Shown here in pieces: positions 10,883 through 23,664 of a DNA stretch of 64,000 nt. The stretch spans positions 2,902,640 through 2,966,639 of the forward strand of contig JAAGOF010000104.1 in NCBI GenBank assembly GCA_010645155.1. Direction: 5' to 3'. This DNA comes from Tigriopus japonicus (lineage: Eukaryota > Arthropoda > Copepoda > Harpacticoida > Harpacticidae). Position numbers and translations under genes: made by a program. A model generated the notes under the pieces. The model did no database searches. It had not been told where the DNA came from and saw only the letters and a list, made by a program, of their open reading frames with translations. Numbering within the stretch: position 1 is the stretch's first letter; the number at the start of each line of letters is the position of its first letter.

Positions 10883-13710
10883 TTCATATTTCAACCAATG
10901 GGGTCCTTAAAAAGGCCACGTCGTTTCGGGTGAGCCCGGCCTTGGGAACCGAATGTCATAAAGACGGACCGACCGACGGGCAACCAAACAAATAAATGGA
11001 TATAGCCAATGTAGTCGTACTTCACTGGGTCTGGCACAAGGGTTGCTCACACTCTCACATTCGTTCCTTGTGGCTTCTCGTTCTCGGAGAAGTAGTATAA
11101 TGCATGAGTCAGGAAATTGTGAGGCAGGTGGATGAACATATTACGAAACGTGGCCCAAGCCTTCACTTTTGACACTCAGCTCATTAGGGATGTGAAAGGA
11201 ATGGAAGTCAGGTGACCGACCATTCAGATGATCGAAAATTCGCTCCTCCAGAGAGCTTTGGATGAACTTTTTCGGAATCAAATTTTACACTCATTCGCTC
11301 TGGACTGGAGTCGATCGATTAAAGCCCCGTCAAGGAAACCACTCAAAGAAGAAAAGAAAGAGGCCAACGTTCCGGACCCATCAGATGCACCAACCACAGA
11401 CTTTTCTGTCAAGTGGTAGAAATTCTGCACACACAATCTCTTGCACGTGAGCGAACAAATTAGCTGGCTCAGGAGCCCAGCCAACACCCAAGAATTTCTC
11501 CATGAATTCCGAATCAAATTCCGCCCTTGTATGTAGGTAGGTAGTACTTCTCGCGTTCTGGCAGGATACTCTCAGGATTGGAACCAACCACCACTCCAAC
11601 CCAAGTCAAATCAAATTAATGCTGAAGCTCTTTTTTCGTGCGAGATCGTTTGGACCGTAGGAGATGGAAGTCGTTCGTTTCGTTTCTTCTGGTACTTATC
11701 TCCTCTACATTCAAGTGACTGACTGACTGACTGAGTGAGAAGAAGGAAGAGATTCCATCCACATTGGACTGTTCGCCCGCCAACTCGTAATCAACTGTTG
11801 CTCTTTCCTTCAAAGTCTCTTCTTCTTCTTCTTCTTCTCTTTCACCCGATCCTCTTCTTCCGCTTTCCAATGGCACACACACACTCTCTCTCTCTTTCTC
11901 TCTCCCTCTGTCCCTGTTCCAGTTCCTCTTCTTTCATTCGTCCGTTTCGTTCTCCGCCCTCTCTTTTCAGTTCCTTCTCCATGTGAGTGTGTTTGAATGT
12001 GATGTGTTTGGTAGGCCTTCCAGGGCCGTTTGTTTTCACGTTTTCCGAAAAGCCTGAAGTAAGCGATGATCGCATTCAAAAACAGTAGAAGGTGGTTGGA
12101 GTGTCTCTTCGGACGGTTACAGCTACACTTAGTATTGGATTGCGCCCTTTGAAAACACTCTGCTCACTTAGTCATTCTTGCTCTTGACCCCACCTGTTCC
12201 ATTCGAGCTTTTTGCTTGTCCATATTCAAAACTCACGGCCATTCTCGACATATGGTTACTTTCTACATTTGAACAAAGAATGACGAGCATCTTTTTTTCT
12301 CTTGACGAGTTCATGTTCAAAAATTGAATTGAATTACTTTTGTCTCGTTGTCCCAGATTCTCCGCCACGCTTACGCTTTTCAAGACTTGAGAATGCCAGA
12401 TACAGTTGTGAAAGAATTGGACTTTTGTTTCCTGTGGAACCTGTCTTCAATGGTATTGTACTATTCATTTTGGTGGTCAACTTTGAAGTCAAGAGTGGCC
12501 CCTTGAGAACTCAAAGGTCGATATTGCATATTCTTGGGTCAATAAAAATTCCACACAGGGAAGAAAGAGACCCCTCGTATGAACGTTCGCATATTTGAGC
12601 GTTTGAGCATAATGCCAATGATCTCATTACAAGGGCAAAGCACGTTATACATTACTTAGCAAAAAAATGAAATGTATGAATAATTTTGTAAACGCGTTGC
12701 AAGGCACGAACTCAAGTCGAGTCCACCTCGTTTTTTTGTAGTGCTCTATGTAGACCAATTCATGCCAAAAAAGTGGCATTAAATGCCGTTTCGACCATGC
12801 TTTGGACAAATTAAAATGTTTTTGTCAAGTTATGCATGGCATCAAATTTGGTCATGAAAAAGATTAGTTTCCCTGATCAAGCCTTTCGAACGATAAATGT
12901 CACAATCATAAAGGCATGAATCAAAGTTCTAGCAATCGGTATTGGGTAGGCCTCTTTCGACCTTCAAGGAAGAGCACCTAAGTTCGACCTATTTTATACA
13001 TACGTGAATATATACCTTAATAAGCAGAATCAGTTCCACTCTGCGAATTGCTCCATCAATCACTGACTAACATCTTCAAATATTGTGGATCATCATAAGC
13101 GCCCCAATTTTATATGAGAGAAGAGTCGCCTTCCCAAAATTATAAAGTCTTGGTTGGTCAATGCCTCATGGCTTAACTTGCCTCCAAAGTAAAGTCATTT
13201 TGAAGGGTAAGTCATTATTATTTCTCACCAGCACTAAAGCCTTTACTCTTCTGTTGTTGAGGAAAAACCATCTAGACTGAATTATAAATATGTCAATTAG
13301 ATCCAGGAAAGATAAAGCTCACTTTATTGGTGTGGTTCCGTCAAAATATGGATTCTCGAAGCGTCGAACAATACGATAAGAAAAGAAAAGGATAAGAGAG
13401 CGCGGAGGAAGTCTTAAAACAAATGGCCTGACAGTCTGAAACGAGTTAAAAGGTTTCTTACTTACTGAGACTAAACTCAAGTGTAAATGATTTGAACTAG
13501 ACTCATTTTTAACTTTCTCCGATTACATTTTTCCATTAATCAAAGGCGAAAAATGTTGAGGAAATCAGGAATATTGGGTAGGACGTTAGTACACTGATTT
13601 CAATTGCTCGGGGATAACAAGACATGGGCATTTTGACTACGAAGAATTTCAATTGAAGGTTATAAAATCGCCACTAGATGGAGCCAAAAGAGAAGAAGCC
13701 AAAAAAGAGC
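10883..13710. other. Non-coding; possible promoter/5' UTR near 11-12 kb
   Basis: The first 1.2 kb upstream of the exon at 10130-10882 is richer in GC and holds TTC, AC and TC simple repeats (about 11817-11840 and 11875-11915). That is consistent with a 5' UTR and promoter on the minus strand, but I see no TATA box I would defend. The remainder to 13.7 kb is AT-rich with no gene. Confidence 0.35.
11817..11915. repeat. Compound microsatellite (TTC)n, (AC)n, (TC)n
   Basis: A TTC run at about 11817-11840 is followed by ACACACACAC and a TC-rich run at about 11875-11915. The short open frames on both strands here are products of the repeats. Confidence 0.8.
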
Positions 13711-13970
13711 TTGATTTCACGGCTCGCGGTAAATAGGTCACAAGGTAAAAAGGTCACGATAAATAGGTCACAGTAAAAAGGTCACCTTAAAACGGTCACA
13801 GTAAAAAAGGTCACCTTAAAACGGTCACGGTAAAAAGGTCACGAGGTAAATAGGTCACCGTAAAAAGGTCACAAGGTAAATAGGTCACGGTAGAAAGGTC
13901 ACACGGTAAAAAGGTCCTATTTACCTGGGACCGTTTTGCTTGTGACCTTTTTACCTACAATTGATTTCAC
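13711..13970. mobile_element. MITE-like element of AGGTCA tandem repeats, 10-bp TSD
   Basis: An exact 10-bp direct repeat, TTGATTTCAC, lies at 13711-13720 and 13961-13970 and brackets 240 bp. The inside is an irregular tandem array of about 14-17-bp units of the form GGTAAAnAGGTCAC. I count ten AGGTCA hexamers on the plus strand, two CGGTCA and one AGGTCC. The last 50 bp run in the opposite direction (GTGACCTTTTTACC), so the element has inverted ends built from its own repeat. The 10-bp duplication recalls Mutator-like elements (usually 9-11 bp); the superfamily is an inference. No coding capacity. Confidence 0.7.
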
Positions 13971-16900
13971 ATCTATCCTCAATTTACACGTGTTGCCAAA
14001 ATTGCAGCTTCCATCTTAAAGTGGATTTCTCTTTATATTTCGAGTTAGAGCTTAGCTACGGTATTATTGTGTTCAAAAATCAAAAAGCCATGCTGAGTAG
14101 TAATTTTGCAAATTAAGGCCAAAGACTAAACAGATGCACCAAAACCGTTTCTTTAGGAAGGAAAAGGTTTCCTCCTCAAAAAGGCTTGCACTGATGGCAA
14201 GTTCTTCCTTTTGAGAACAAGAGGGGGCACCTAAAAAGGATGTGTTGAGGACATGCTAAATCATGTGAGAGCCATCTAGGTGAAGCGAATGTTGGTTTTC
14301 TTTAAAATCGTTCATACTTCGGTATCTCGAGCTATTTGAAATAGTGTATGTACTTTACGTACATCCCACCCATTATGATTGCTTTTTGGGAAAGCTGAAA
14401 ATGAGAAATGTTCTTGTATTCCCACAGAAAAAAATGTGGGATTTGGCAAAGTTGGAGTTTGAAAGTCCTCCACCGAAAGTACGTTTTGAGAGCCTTACTT
14501 CGAACTTGCTGCTAAATGCGTCTGATCAAACCTTTGAGAAGCACAAAGCATGAAGAGAACGTTTGGAAATCTTTGTCCTTTTAAAAGGAAATTCGCATCA
14601 GATCCCCAAAAGGTGAATTTATCGGATATTGCAAAAGGACGTAGTTTACCATTCATGGCTGGAAAACGGGATGAACAAAGAGTTCATGAAACAGACGTTT
14701 GTTGTGTACCTAGTTGTTGTGCGCAATCTTTTACAAATCCTTCCTTTAGTCCATTTTTGTGCCCTCTTTACAGGTTCATGTAAATAATATCAGCGACTTA
14801 AGTCAACCACTTTTTTGTGAATCAAGGTCCTACTGTTGATTCTTGTGATTTTGTTTTTCTTTTTACGTAAGCATGCATTTTTGACACTTTTCTCATTATA
14901 CATCATACAACTAACAGAGTCCAAAAAATACCCCCCTATCAAGTTGACACTTAGCCAGGAACTCTTTCTCACTCGGTTCTTATAAAAAGAAAATCAAAAT
15001 TTTTTGACAAAAATCAAATTGGGCAATCACGCTAATCTTTCTTCTTATAAAGTGGACAATTTGAAAAAAGTCCAATGCGATCAAAGTCCCTTCAATCATC
15101 AGAATTTTGATTTGAACGCAGTGACGAGAACCTATTGGTTCCAACGTACTTTAACTCAGCATGACTTTCAACTCTTTTGCAAAAAATACTAAGAGTTCTT
15201 CTAAAGTAGATAAGATACAATTGAGAACAACGAAAAGGCATTGATTTTGTTTAGTTTTTTTTTTCAAAAATCTTGAAAAAATGTTAACATGAAATCTCCA
15301 GCAAGATACGATTCTTTTATGGTTGTGTAGCTTTAGCCATGTAACAACAAAAAAGGAAGCATCTTTTGAAAACTTTCAAGCAGCATTCGCCTTATTGTCG
15401 GAAACTAATATTTCTGATCTGCCGTCCAGATCTTCTCGAAGCATCAAATCGGTACCAAAATGCATAGATGGACCGTGCAAAAAGTTTGTACTGAACATTA
15501 CTTTTTTGGGTTTGTTGTCTCGTATCCTACAAGAATCAGCAAGATATCCGTGACGAAGATGTGTAGAGCATTCTTCTAAAAGTGGTTCATTGAATTTTGT
15601 TTTCTTGGTACTGTAGATCCTGAAGAGAAAGCAAGCTAATCGAATCACTCAAGAGTGGTGTAGATAAGACATTTCTACTGAACCTCCATAAAGAAGACTC
15701 AAGAAGTTCACCATGACAGCTAAGCGAGAAACCTCTGATGACGTTGTTTGTATGACCGTTCAACACACGTACCTATTGTGTTGTGTATTTCGGGTATCTA
15801 ACTAAATCGCTCAGAAAAACATTGTAGTGAGTGATTTCCTCCTTGCTTAACTGGAGAAAGTGGTTGACTTCGGGATAATGTGCATCTTTGGAAGCACTCG
15901 CAAAATCCAAGAGAAACCGTTGCTCCAGATTTCTTCATTAGTTCCACATGGCCGTCCCAACTTCCAGAATGTCGTCAAGAATACATAGTACAATAAACAT
16001 CTCAAAATGAGGATCGGAGACCAACCCAAGACTCGATCAACTTAAAGTGTTTTGTCTTCGCCGCTCAAAGGTCAGACGTTCAAGGCCAAAAGGCCGTCGC
16101 CAACAACGAAGTATGGTTTGGCATTGCTCTGTCTACACATAAATATAACCAAGTCGTTTTCCTTCTCACAGAAACGTACATTTCAAACCATTGTTGTGGA
16201 AATTGAGTGTCAAACCATGAGAATGGATGACCAAAGTGGATGGCTGGTGGCCAATGAAACGAAAAACCACTTCAAAGACGAGTTAAGTGAAATTCAATCC
16301 AAAGTGACCTCTCCAGAAAGTAATTTTAAATGGAAAAGGGACAATTTCGCCTGGTTGATCGGAACTTTTCATTAGAGTGTGCAATTCACGCTATGCCGAT
16401 GTGTTTTGTCAGTGGACTGGCCTTTATTTCGACAAAACAATTTACCACGTGTGCAGAGAGGAGTGAAAAAGGCTTCTCAAAATTGATTGGGTCGAAACAT
16501 AAATATCACACGGCACAGATGTTGAGCTCTTCTTGCGTGGATCACAAATGGACCACTTGTTTTGGAAACGCAATAAGTGAAAGACAAATTGACGATGCAG
16601 GTTCGAGTTGACTTCTTTCCTTTGTTAGATGTTCCTTTACGCTAAGGCCAAATGTCAGCAATTCAGTAATCTACATCATTGTCTGCATCTGTGTCGGGAC
16701 CTTTCGCAAGTCTCCCCAAAGAACGGAGTTGTCGACTTCTCTATAGTATACAGGGTATATCCCATAAGAAAAATGGCTAAGCCCTTTTCGTAGGCTTCTA
16801 GGGTTAGCTCTGGCTAACGACTTTTGGGTTTGGTTCGTGTCTTGTGAAAGAGCCTCTGAGTGGGAGCAAGCAAACTTTTTGGGTGGACTCTATTCAAAGG

Positions 16901-17420
16901 AAGACGGCTTTAGTGTTCTTGGAGTAAAGTTGGCCAGATTATCTGAATCCTTGTTAGCCTCTCTTCAATGACTTTGGTGGTCTGTCTGTCCGTCTGTCTG
17001 TTCGTGATGAACTTGGTTTGACTCGACAAAGTCTTGTTATCCGGGATTGCATTATTCAATAACGGACTCGCCTTGCTTGTTTTCGTGCCATTTGTGGATT
17101 CTTGATCTCTGTCGAAAGCTCGAAAGCACTTTTGCTTCCCAATTCCTCTTTGGCAATCCGTATCGATCCCTTCAATCGTTATTAAATGTGCCTTTGAGGC
17201 AATTAAACGCCCAGTGAGGAGATCTTAAATCAAAGAAAATAGCCAAGGAAGCCCTTCTCTTTTCCATTGGAAGCCATTTTCCAAATCAATGAAAAGGTCG
17301 ACAGTAGGTGAAGTGTTATCGGCATCCAGAAATATTGTCGAGTATACCAAATACAGCACCTTAAGTTCGTTTAAAACATAAGGTCAGCTATTGAGCACGT
17401 TTGGAGGAATAATATAAGCA
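13971..17420. other. Non-coding stretch, no supportable gene
   Basis: AT-rich; open frames are short, overlapping and without splice support. I see no repeat of note. Confidence 0.45.
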
Positions 17421-17430
17421 TATTTATAAG

Positions 17431-17582
17431 TGGGGCTGGTATAGAGTTGCAGTTTTGCTGTGGAGCAGAAATTCTAGACGTTTCAAGGAGTATGGTCAGC
17501 TTACGACCACGCTCATCAACCATAAGTTGTGAAACGTCTGGGATTTCTGCTCCACAACAAAACTACAACTTAATCCGAGCCT
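17431..17582. mobile_element. Palindromic MITE, copy 1, exact 10-bp TSD
   Basis: This is a 152-bp element that is nearly one long inverted repeat. The left arm includes TTTTGCTGTGGAGCAGAAAT and the right arm ATTTCTGCTCCACAACAAAA. The next inner blocks are ACGTTTCA and GAAACGTC. The outer ends are TGGGGCTGG and CCGAGCCT. It is flanked by an exact 10-bp direct repeat TATTTATAAG (17421-17430 and 17583-17592). It has no coding capacity. It shares arms and central GGTCAGCT sequence with copies at 50.8, 51.2, 51.4, 55.3 and 58.4 kb. Confidence 0.85.
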
Positions 17583-17592
17583 TATTTATAAG

Positions 17593-20500
17593 CATTGAAG
17601 AAATATATGAGAGGGAGTAGAAAAAGCCATACTCGATCAAGGTTTGCAACATAAGGTGTGATTGAAAAACGCAACTTGTGTAGCAAAATTTGACCGAGCA
17701 TGGTTATTTCTACTCCATTTCATATGCTTCATTTTTGTTTCTGGATATGCTTCTGCTATACTTCCAAACTACTTAAACAAGCGACCTATCAGTTGCATCA
17801 TTTATTTTTAGAATACGGGGAAAGGATATTCTATCATTTCTCCTACACACTTGCTTTCAATAATTCACCGAATATTGGATTGGAGTTAAGTTTGTGTTTC
17901 ACTTTCTGAATTCCATAAACACACTTAATGTTCTTGATTATTCTGGACTTCCTCAAAAAAGATTTTTTTACTTTTGATTGTTCTGTCATACGAACGGAAG
18001 ATCCTAGAGCTTTGCAGAATCAAGGCAGCCATACTGAAGCCATTTTTTCTATTTTCGTCAACATATCACCTTGTACGTTCTTTTGTATTTGAAGCCCGTG
18101 AGGGTGGAAATATATCCTATCCAGAAGTTGCAATCCTTTGTTGCCTTGACAATCAACGGCTTAGGTTCGATTTGAATCCGCATCAATGGTCAATCAGAAT
18201 AGAATGGGCCAGTCAAGCTGCTAAAATAGAGCTCCCAAGGAACGGATTTCTCGGTTTCAAACGACGATTCAAACACATTCCGTTTGCACATTGTTGGGTA
18301 CGTAGAAGGACCATGGAATGCCTCCTTTGCTCAATTGAACTCGGTTAAAAAGAGGATTACTGTGCTAAATACACTTCATTGTACTGGAAAGCTGGATAAA
18401 GATGCTTTTTAGGTAATAATATTTCTTGGTATTGAGTTTGATATTGAGTACGGAGCTTAGAAACATCAAGCCGAATTTGAGTGTTTAAAAAATTGAAGCA
18501 GGCTGAGATAAAGAAATCAATTGACGTCTCATATTCTATTGTATACTAGTAGGTGTTACTAAAAAACGTGGTCCTGTACTTAAAATCAGGGAGACCTTGT
18601 TTAAATGGGTTTTGTCTTTTAATTGACACCCTTCAAAAGGTCGATCTCAGTTTCGCCTCTTGAATTATGAACTTTGAGATTCCCGTCAAAATACGTTCAC
18701 ATGATGCAAAAGCCCTTTCAAAACCAGTACATATTTTGAATCGTCCTTCTTGATAGTTTAGAACCTTTCAAATCCTTAAATTAAGCATAAAAAGTAAACT
18801 CTAGTTTCTCCACTTTTTGTTTTTGTTGTTACTACTTGATACCATACGTAGGAAAAATCATAGAGTGCTAGAAATTTTTTCCACGTATTGATGATTTTCC
18901 TCAACTTAATGTGATTCAATAGAAAACTCAAGACTTTTATTTAAACTATTTTTCTTTGCCCTCGAGTGTTTGAGAATTTTAGGATATTGCTTCAAAAATG
19001 AAGTTCAAATAGTCACCGCGAGGCTCGGCACCATGTGTTGGTCCATTTTGGAACAAAGCTGAGATCCTCTAAGAGCAATCCCATTACTGTTATTGTTCCA
19101 CGAGAGAGTCCTTGCATATCCTCCTTGGTCTTTTGCTGGCATCTCCCGCGTCTTTGACAACTATCATCTCAACCATTTGAATGGAGACCAACGCGTTTGC
19201 ATTTCCAAAGCTCTATTGAACAGACGTATGGTTCTGAATAGAAATGCCGAAGCACAATCATGTAGTGAGCATACAGCACCCTAAATTTGTTTGCGAACGA
19301 GCAAAGTTAGTCGTTATTGCGGCCCGAAATTTGCTCTAGCTCAAGAGTCAAGTGAAGCGATATAAATTTGTCGGAATTGGTTGTTGGTTTTTCAATTTTC
19401 TTCTTCATCCGCCCGCTTTCTCTCGGTTCAAACGACAGGAACCACACAAAGCCATTTCGTTTCAAGATGAAGGAAGCAGCCGTACGGCCAACCTCAATTT
19501 TGCCAACCAAACACTAGCCAGAACTCATAGCTCGTTCGTTGGTGTGGCTTTTTCCCCTCACCATTGTCCGTTCAAATACGGCACAAATCGGAAATCCAGA
19601 CCAGATAAGGTCACTTGGGACCAAAGACACATACCAGCTCTTATCAGGACGAGGCATTGAATCACTGCCAAAATGCTCAAACCGTACTTCGTTCCAGTAT
19701 GCATGGCAATCCGTCTTTCCATTTTAATGCCAATCGAGTTGGTAGAGTGTACAGTACGATCGATGAGAAAAGCCACCGACAGTTTCCGAATTCAAGGCCA
19801 TTCATCGTTGGTCCACCGCGTTTTGTGGTTCCATACAAAAGATGCTGGTGGCACCTAACCGACCAAACGAGAAGACTTCACGCGCCTTCTTGACTGGCCA
19901 ATTTATCCCTTGGAAAGTGGCAATTTCAAAACCATAACTTACACTCATTTGTTTTACAACATCATGGCAGAAGAGAGAGATAGAGACGGGGAAGGCTGGG
20001 ATTGGACGAGCACACGCCCTTTTATTTGCTTACCTAAAAAGTATGGAACACGGAGAAGGCGATATAGCAAGTGTCCTAGGGCGATAATTGGAGCCAAGGC
20101 TTTCTTGACAGGGTAATTACACAGCGAACGTAGATTTCTTCCAAGTGTGCCATGTGCTCTTTCTCTCTCTAAAACACGTGCGTTTGTCTCTCAAGATACA
20201 CTTGGAAAAGCTCAGGTCCGTTTTGGAGGAGGGAAAGAGATCCCTCTCTATTCAAAATTAGGACCGCAAATGGTGAAAAGATACCTTCGATAAACGGAAA
20301 AGAACGCAAAGTCTGATATTGACAAGGAAAGTTTCTTATGAACTTTATCCGAACAATTTGTCACGAAAGTTTTAGATAGGTCCAGATAATTGGGGTAATA
20401 AGGAACAATTGGGAAAAACCTCATCCACTTCTTTAATATATACATTTGGAACAACCGTTCCACGTCTCGGTAATTGTAAACATAAGTGGGCCTCGTTTTA

Positions 20501-22087
20501 TCGGAAAACATTTTTCTAGCCATCTAGACACGAAATCAAGTTTATCATGCGCATCGAAAGGGATTTCCATAAGGAAGGCCAATCAAATTGGGTGTTCTCA
20601 ACCTGAACAACATTGAGCAACGTTCAGGGGTTTTCAAAATTAATCGCGAAAAGCAAAACCCCGAAAATAGTCTCACTAAGCGCAACCATCAGTAATGTCA
20701 AACTTGACTTTCGCATGAAAAGGGCTCTAAATTAGCAACGAACTTGGTGAACAAATGTTGCCTTGATCTGATGTGTTTTTGAAGTCTGAGGGCGTTTTTA
20801 ACGTGGAAGATAAAAGCGAGTATCTAGGGAAATCAAGATTGTACAGTCTGCGCCACTAGAATTGAGCTCAATGTTTACTAGAATAGTAAAAACCTCAACC
20901 GTGACAATCCAAGGTGTTCTATGCCTAATGTTTAGAGACAGGACGGTTCGACAATGAAATTGCCCCCTATAAGACGAAAAACGTGTAAAAATGGACAATT
21001 CACTTTAAGTTTCTGTCTCGACTTTTGTCCTTTCACTACTGATTAAGAAATCAAAACCACGAGTAATGTCAAATTTAAACAAATATGCTTCAAATGAGCA
21101 ATAAAAGGTACTTCAATCTTCAATTTGCTCCTTTAACAAATTTTTTAGGTATTGACGAAGTTTAAAAAAAAATATGAAGACTAATTCTAAATATTGCCCT
21201 GACGCATTGCGAATGGTAATGTTATAGATTCAACCACGATGGCAATAAATGTCGTTAATGAGTGAAAGAACTCATTATAAAAAAAAAGATCAAATGTTCC
21301 ATTGGTAAGAACTTTTTAAGAAGTCTTTAAAAGGAACTGAGAAATGTCCTGTTTAGTCTAAAAAAAACTCAGTTTCACTGGACCAGTCTGTAATAGCCAT
21401 GTGACGGAAAGGTTGGTTCTTTTTCCGAGAAAACAGCCAGTCTGTCGAGTTCAATCAACCGTTCTCATTAGAGACTCGACAACTTGCAAGTCACAAAAGA
21501 GGACTCGACGGTGTTTGGCTCTCTCCACAGGCTCCTTTTGACATCAGAGAGAGAGAGGTTGATGGGCACATTCTTTTTGGTTCCAATTCCAAAATTTCAT
21601 GTTGGATGGATAAAAATCGACGAACGTTTGACATGACATTGACTTGGTTTTAAAAAGTGAAAACCCAACAACAGATGTTCTGAGCCTTGTTCCATGTTAA
21701 AATTGACGCCTGTCTATTTTGTGGGCCTTCATTCCTTTTGATGTACTCACTATTTTTTAGGAAATGAATACACGGAAAAGGGGATGGAACAAAACCAAAA
21801 TGTGATAAGTTCATCTTTGCCGAGGACATTCAAAGCCAGACAGACCATGCTGATTTATGCCCTTAGAGAAGCCAAATTCAATACTCATTTTTTAGCTCAA
21901 AGATCCAACTTATATTTCCATGATTCGAAGATAAATGTTTAGTCTAAAAATTTGAAAATCTCCGTTTGAAAAGGCTTTTCGTAACTTTTTCCAATCCAAA
22001 CTTAAACCCAGCCACTCATTAAAGAATGCTGGTGGTGAAGGTAAGTATATCCAGATATTATATTGTAATTCAGGTTTTGGTACTTGA
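17593..22087. other. Non-coding stretch, no supportable gene
   Basis: I found no frame with codon bias or splice sites. Short GA runs occur near 19975 and 21545. The overlapping plus-strand frames around 19.4-19.9 kb show no family resemblance. Confidence 0.45.
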
Positions 22088-22397
22088 TTTTGTTTGTTTG
22101 TTTGTTTTTTTACTTGTTTTTTTTTGTTTTTTGCTTGTTTGCTTTTTGTTTGTTTGCTTGTTTTTTGTTTGTTTGCTTGTTTTTGTTTGTTTGCTTGTTT
22201 TTGTTTGTTTGCTTGTTGTTTTGTTTGTTTGCTTGTTTTTTTGTTTGTTTGCTTGTTTTTTGTTTGTTTGCTTGTTTTTTGTTTGTTTGCTTGTTGTTTG
22301 TTTGTTTGCTTGTTTTTTGTTTGTTTGCTTGTTTTTTGTTTGTTTGCTTGTTTTTTGTTTGTTTGCTTGTATTTTGTTTGTTTATTTATTTATTTAT
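22088..22397 (+). repeat. T/G-rich tandem repeat, about 19-bp unit
   Basis: About 13 units of the pattern TTTGCTTGTTTTTTGTTTG run without interruption and close with TTTATTTATTTATTTATG. The plus strand is almost free of C except in GCTTG, and three frames stay open, giving Phe/Leu/Cys/Val-rich translations. These are repeat artefacts, not membrane proteins. Confidence 0.9.
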
Positions 22398-23326
22398 GGA
22401 GTCAGAATGCAGCTTCGCAGCTGCGATCTGAGAGATGCTGTCCGCAACGAGGGGATATTCTGCTCTAATAACGAGCATTAATGACCGTAAGTTCGCCCAT
22501 TAAAGCTTTCAGAAGCCGAAACTACTGCATGTAAATTAATACCACAGGCCACAGGTTCTACATAAGGCGCTTTATAAAATAAAGTAAGGTTACCTTTTTG
22601 ACACGTACCACATCTTTGAAAGTGAAAAGGAGAATCCCTGTATTTGTTTAGGTAAAAGATAAAGTCTCTCTAAGGTACAACTCAAAGCGGAAGGAACAAA
22701 TGGTAGAAATATAACAATCATCCGTCAAAAGGTGTTGTGTTTAGAAGAACAAAAGTGTCTTATCTACACTCCTTGTAAATTTTAAGATCTTTCTTAAAAT
22801 GCAATTTTTCAACCATCGTTCAAACTCAAATTGTAGGGTAATGGACAAAAGGGATGGTTTTGTAAAATTCGGGTCATTGGCCCTAAATTGGTTTGAAGAG
22901 AAAGTTTTGGAGTGGAACTACACCTCTTGCAATTCATTGTCATATGAATATGGATGCCCCAAGTGTTAGTGAGTTGTGACAAAGGGATCCCTGTTTGCCG
23001 CCTTCTGCTGACTTAAAACTCCTAATCTACTTAACAAGAGGCTCGCTAGAGGTGTTGGACACCTGATAAGTTTATTATTGACTCACCAACTCCATCTAGT
23101 AATTTAAATCTAGATTAGAAGTTTATCTCTCTTCTTTTATACCATTGTGACCTCGCGAAATTATGGTTTAAGAGTGGAACGTGCAAATGTGAGGTAAAAG
23201 TTCAAAAGAAATCTACTTTGAAAATGACATTTGACAATCATGGTATTTTTATGTTGCCCATGCCCTAAGCGTACAGTCATCTGTTGGTGAACATTGCTAG
23301 TTCCTTTAAATTCTGAACTTGTTAGC
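22398..23326. other. Non-coding stretch, no supportable gene
   Basis: Nothing recognisable on either strand. Confidence 0.45.
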
Positions 23327-23334
23327 ATCTAGAA

Positions 23335-23656
23335 CAGGGGTTCTCAACCTATGGGTATTTACCCAAAATTGGGTAAATTTGATTTTCTGTTGGGTAAATT
23401 TGTGTCCGGAAAAATTAGAAAAAAACTTTGGGTTTTTCGACCAATATTGCACGTTTTTCTCTTCTTCACGTATTTTGACATTTTTATTGTTTTTCTCCGT
23501 TAACCACGAATTTCCAGTCTTGCTTCACAAAAACAAATACAAAAGTCACATTAAAACGCCCAAAAACGCTGTTATATTGGTCATTACATAGGAGGGTAAA
23601 TCGGATATTTCCCTTGACAAAATGGATATCCCCCGGAAAAAGGTTGAGAACCCCTG
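23335..23656. mobile_element. hAT-type MITE with CAGGGGTTCTCAACC ends
   Basis: This 322-bp element starts CAGGGGTTCTCAACCT and ends AGGTTGAGAACCCCTG, a perfect 16-bp terminal inverted repeat of the type known from hAT/Charlie-like elements. It is flanked by an exact 8-bp duplication, ATCTAGAA (23327-23334 and 23657-23664), the hAT length. Near the left end TTGGGTAAATTTG and related TGGGTA motifs recur. There is no transposase frame. Superfamily assignment rests on ends plus duplication length. Confidence 0.9.
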
Positions 23657-23664
23657 ATCTAGAA

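Noticed and set aside
9904..10995. Several plus-strand frames of 70-160 codons
   Set aside because: They are antisense to the minus-strand exons at 9.4-10.9 kb or run through UTR-like microsatellites.
11616..12079. Glu/Arg-rich minus-strand frames
   Set aside because: They are products of TC and TTC microsatellites in a probable 5' UTR.
17974..18348. 124-codon plus-strand frame
   Set aside because: No motif, no codon bias and no splice support; expected by chance in a window of this size.
22026..22481. Long plus-strand frames encoding Phe/Leu/Cys/Val-rich 'membrane proteins'
   Set aside because: All three frames are open because the DNA is a TTTG/GCTTG tandem repeat; the translation is an artefact.
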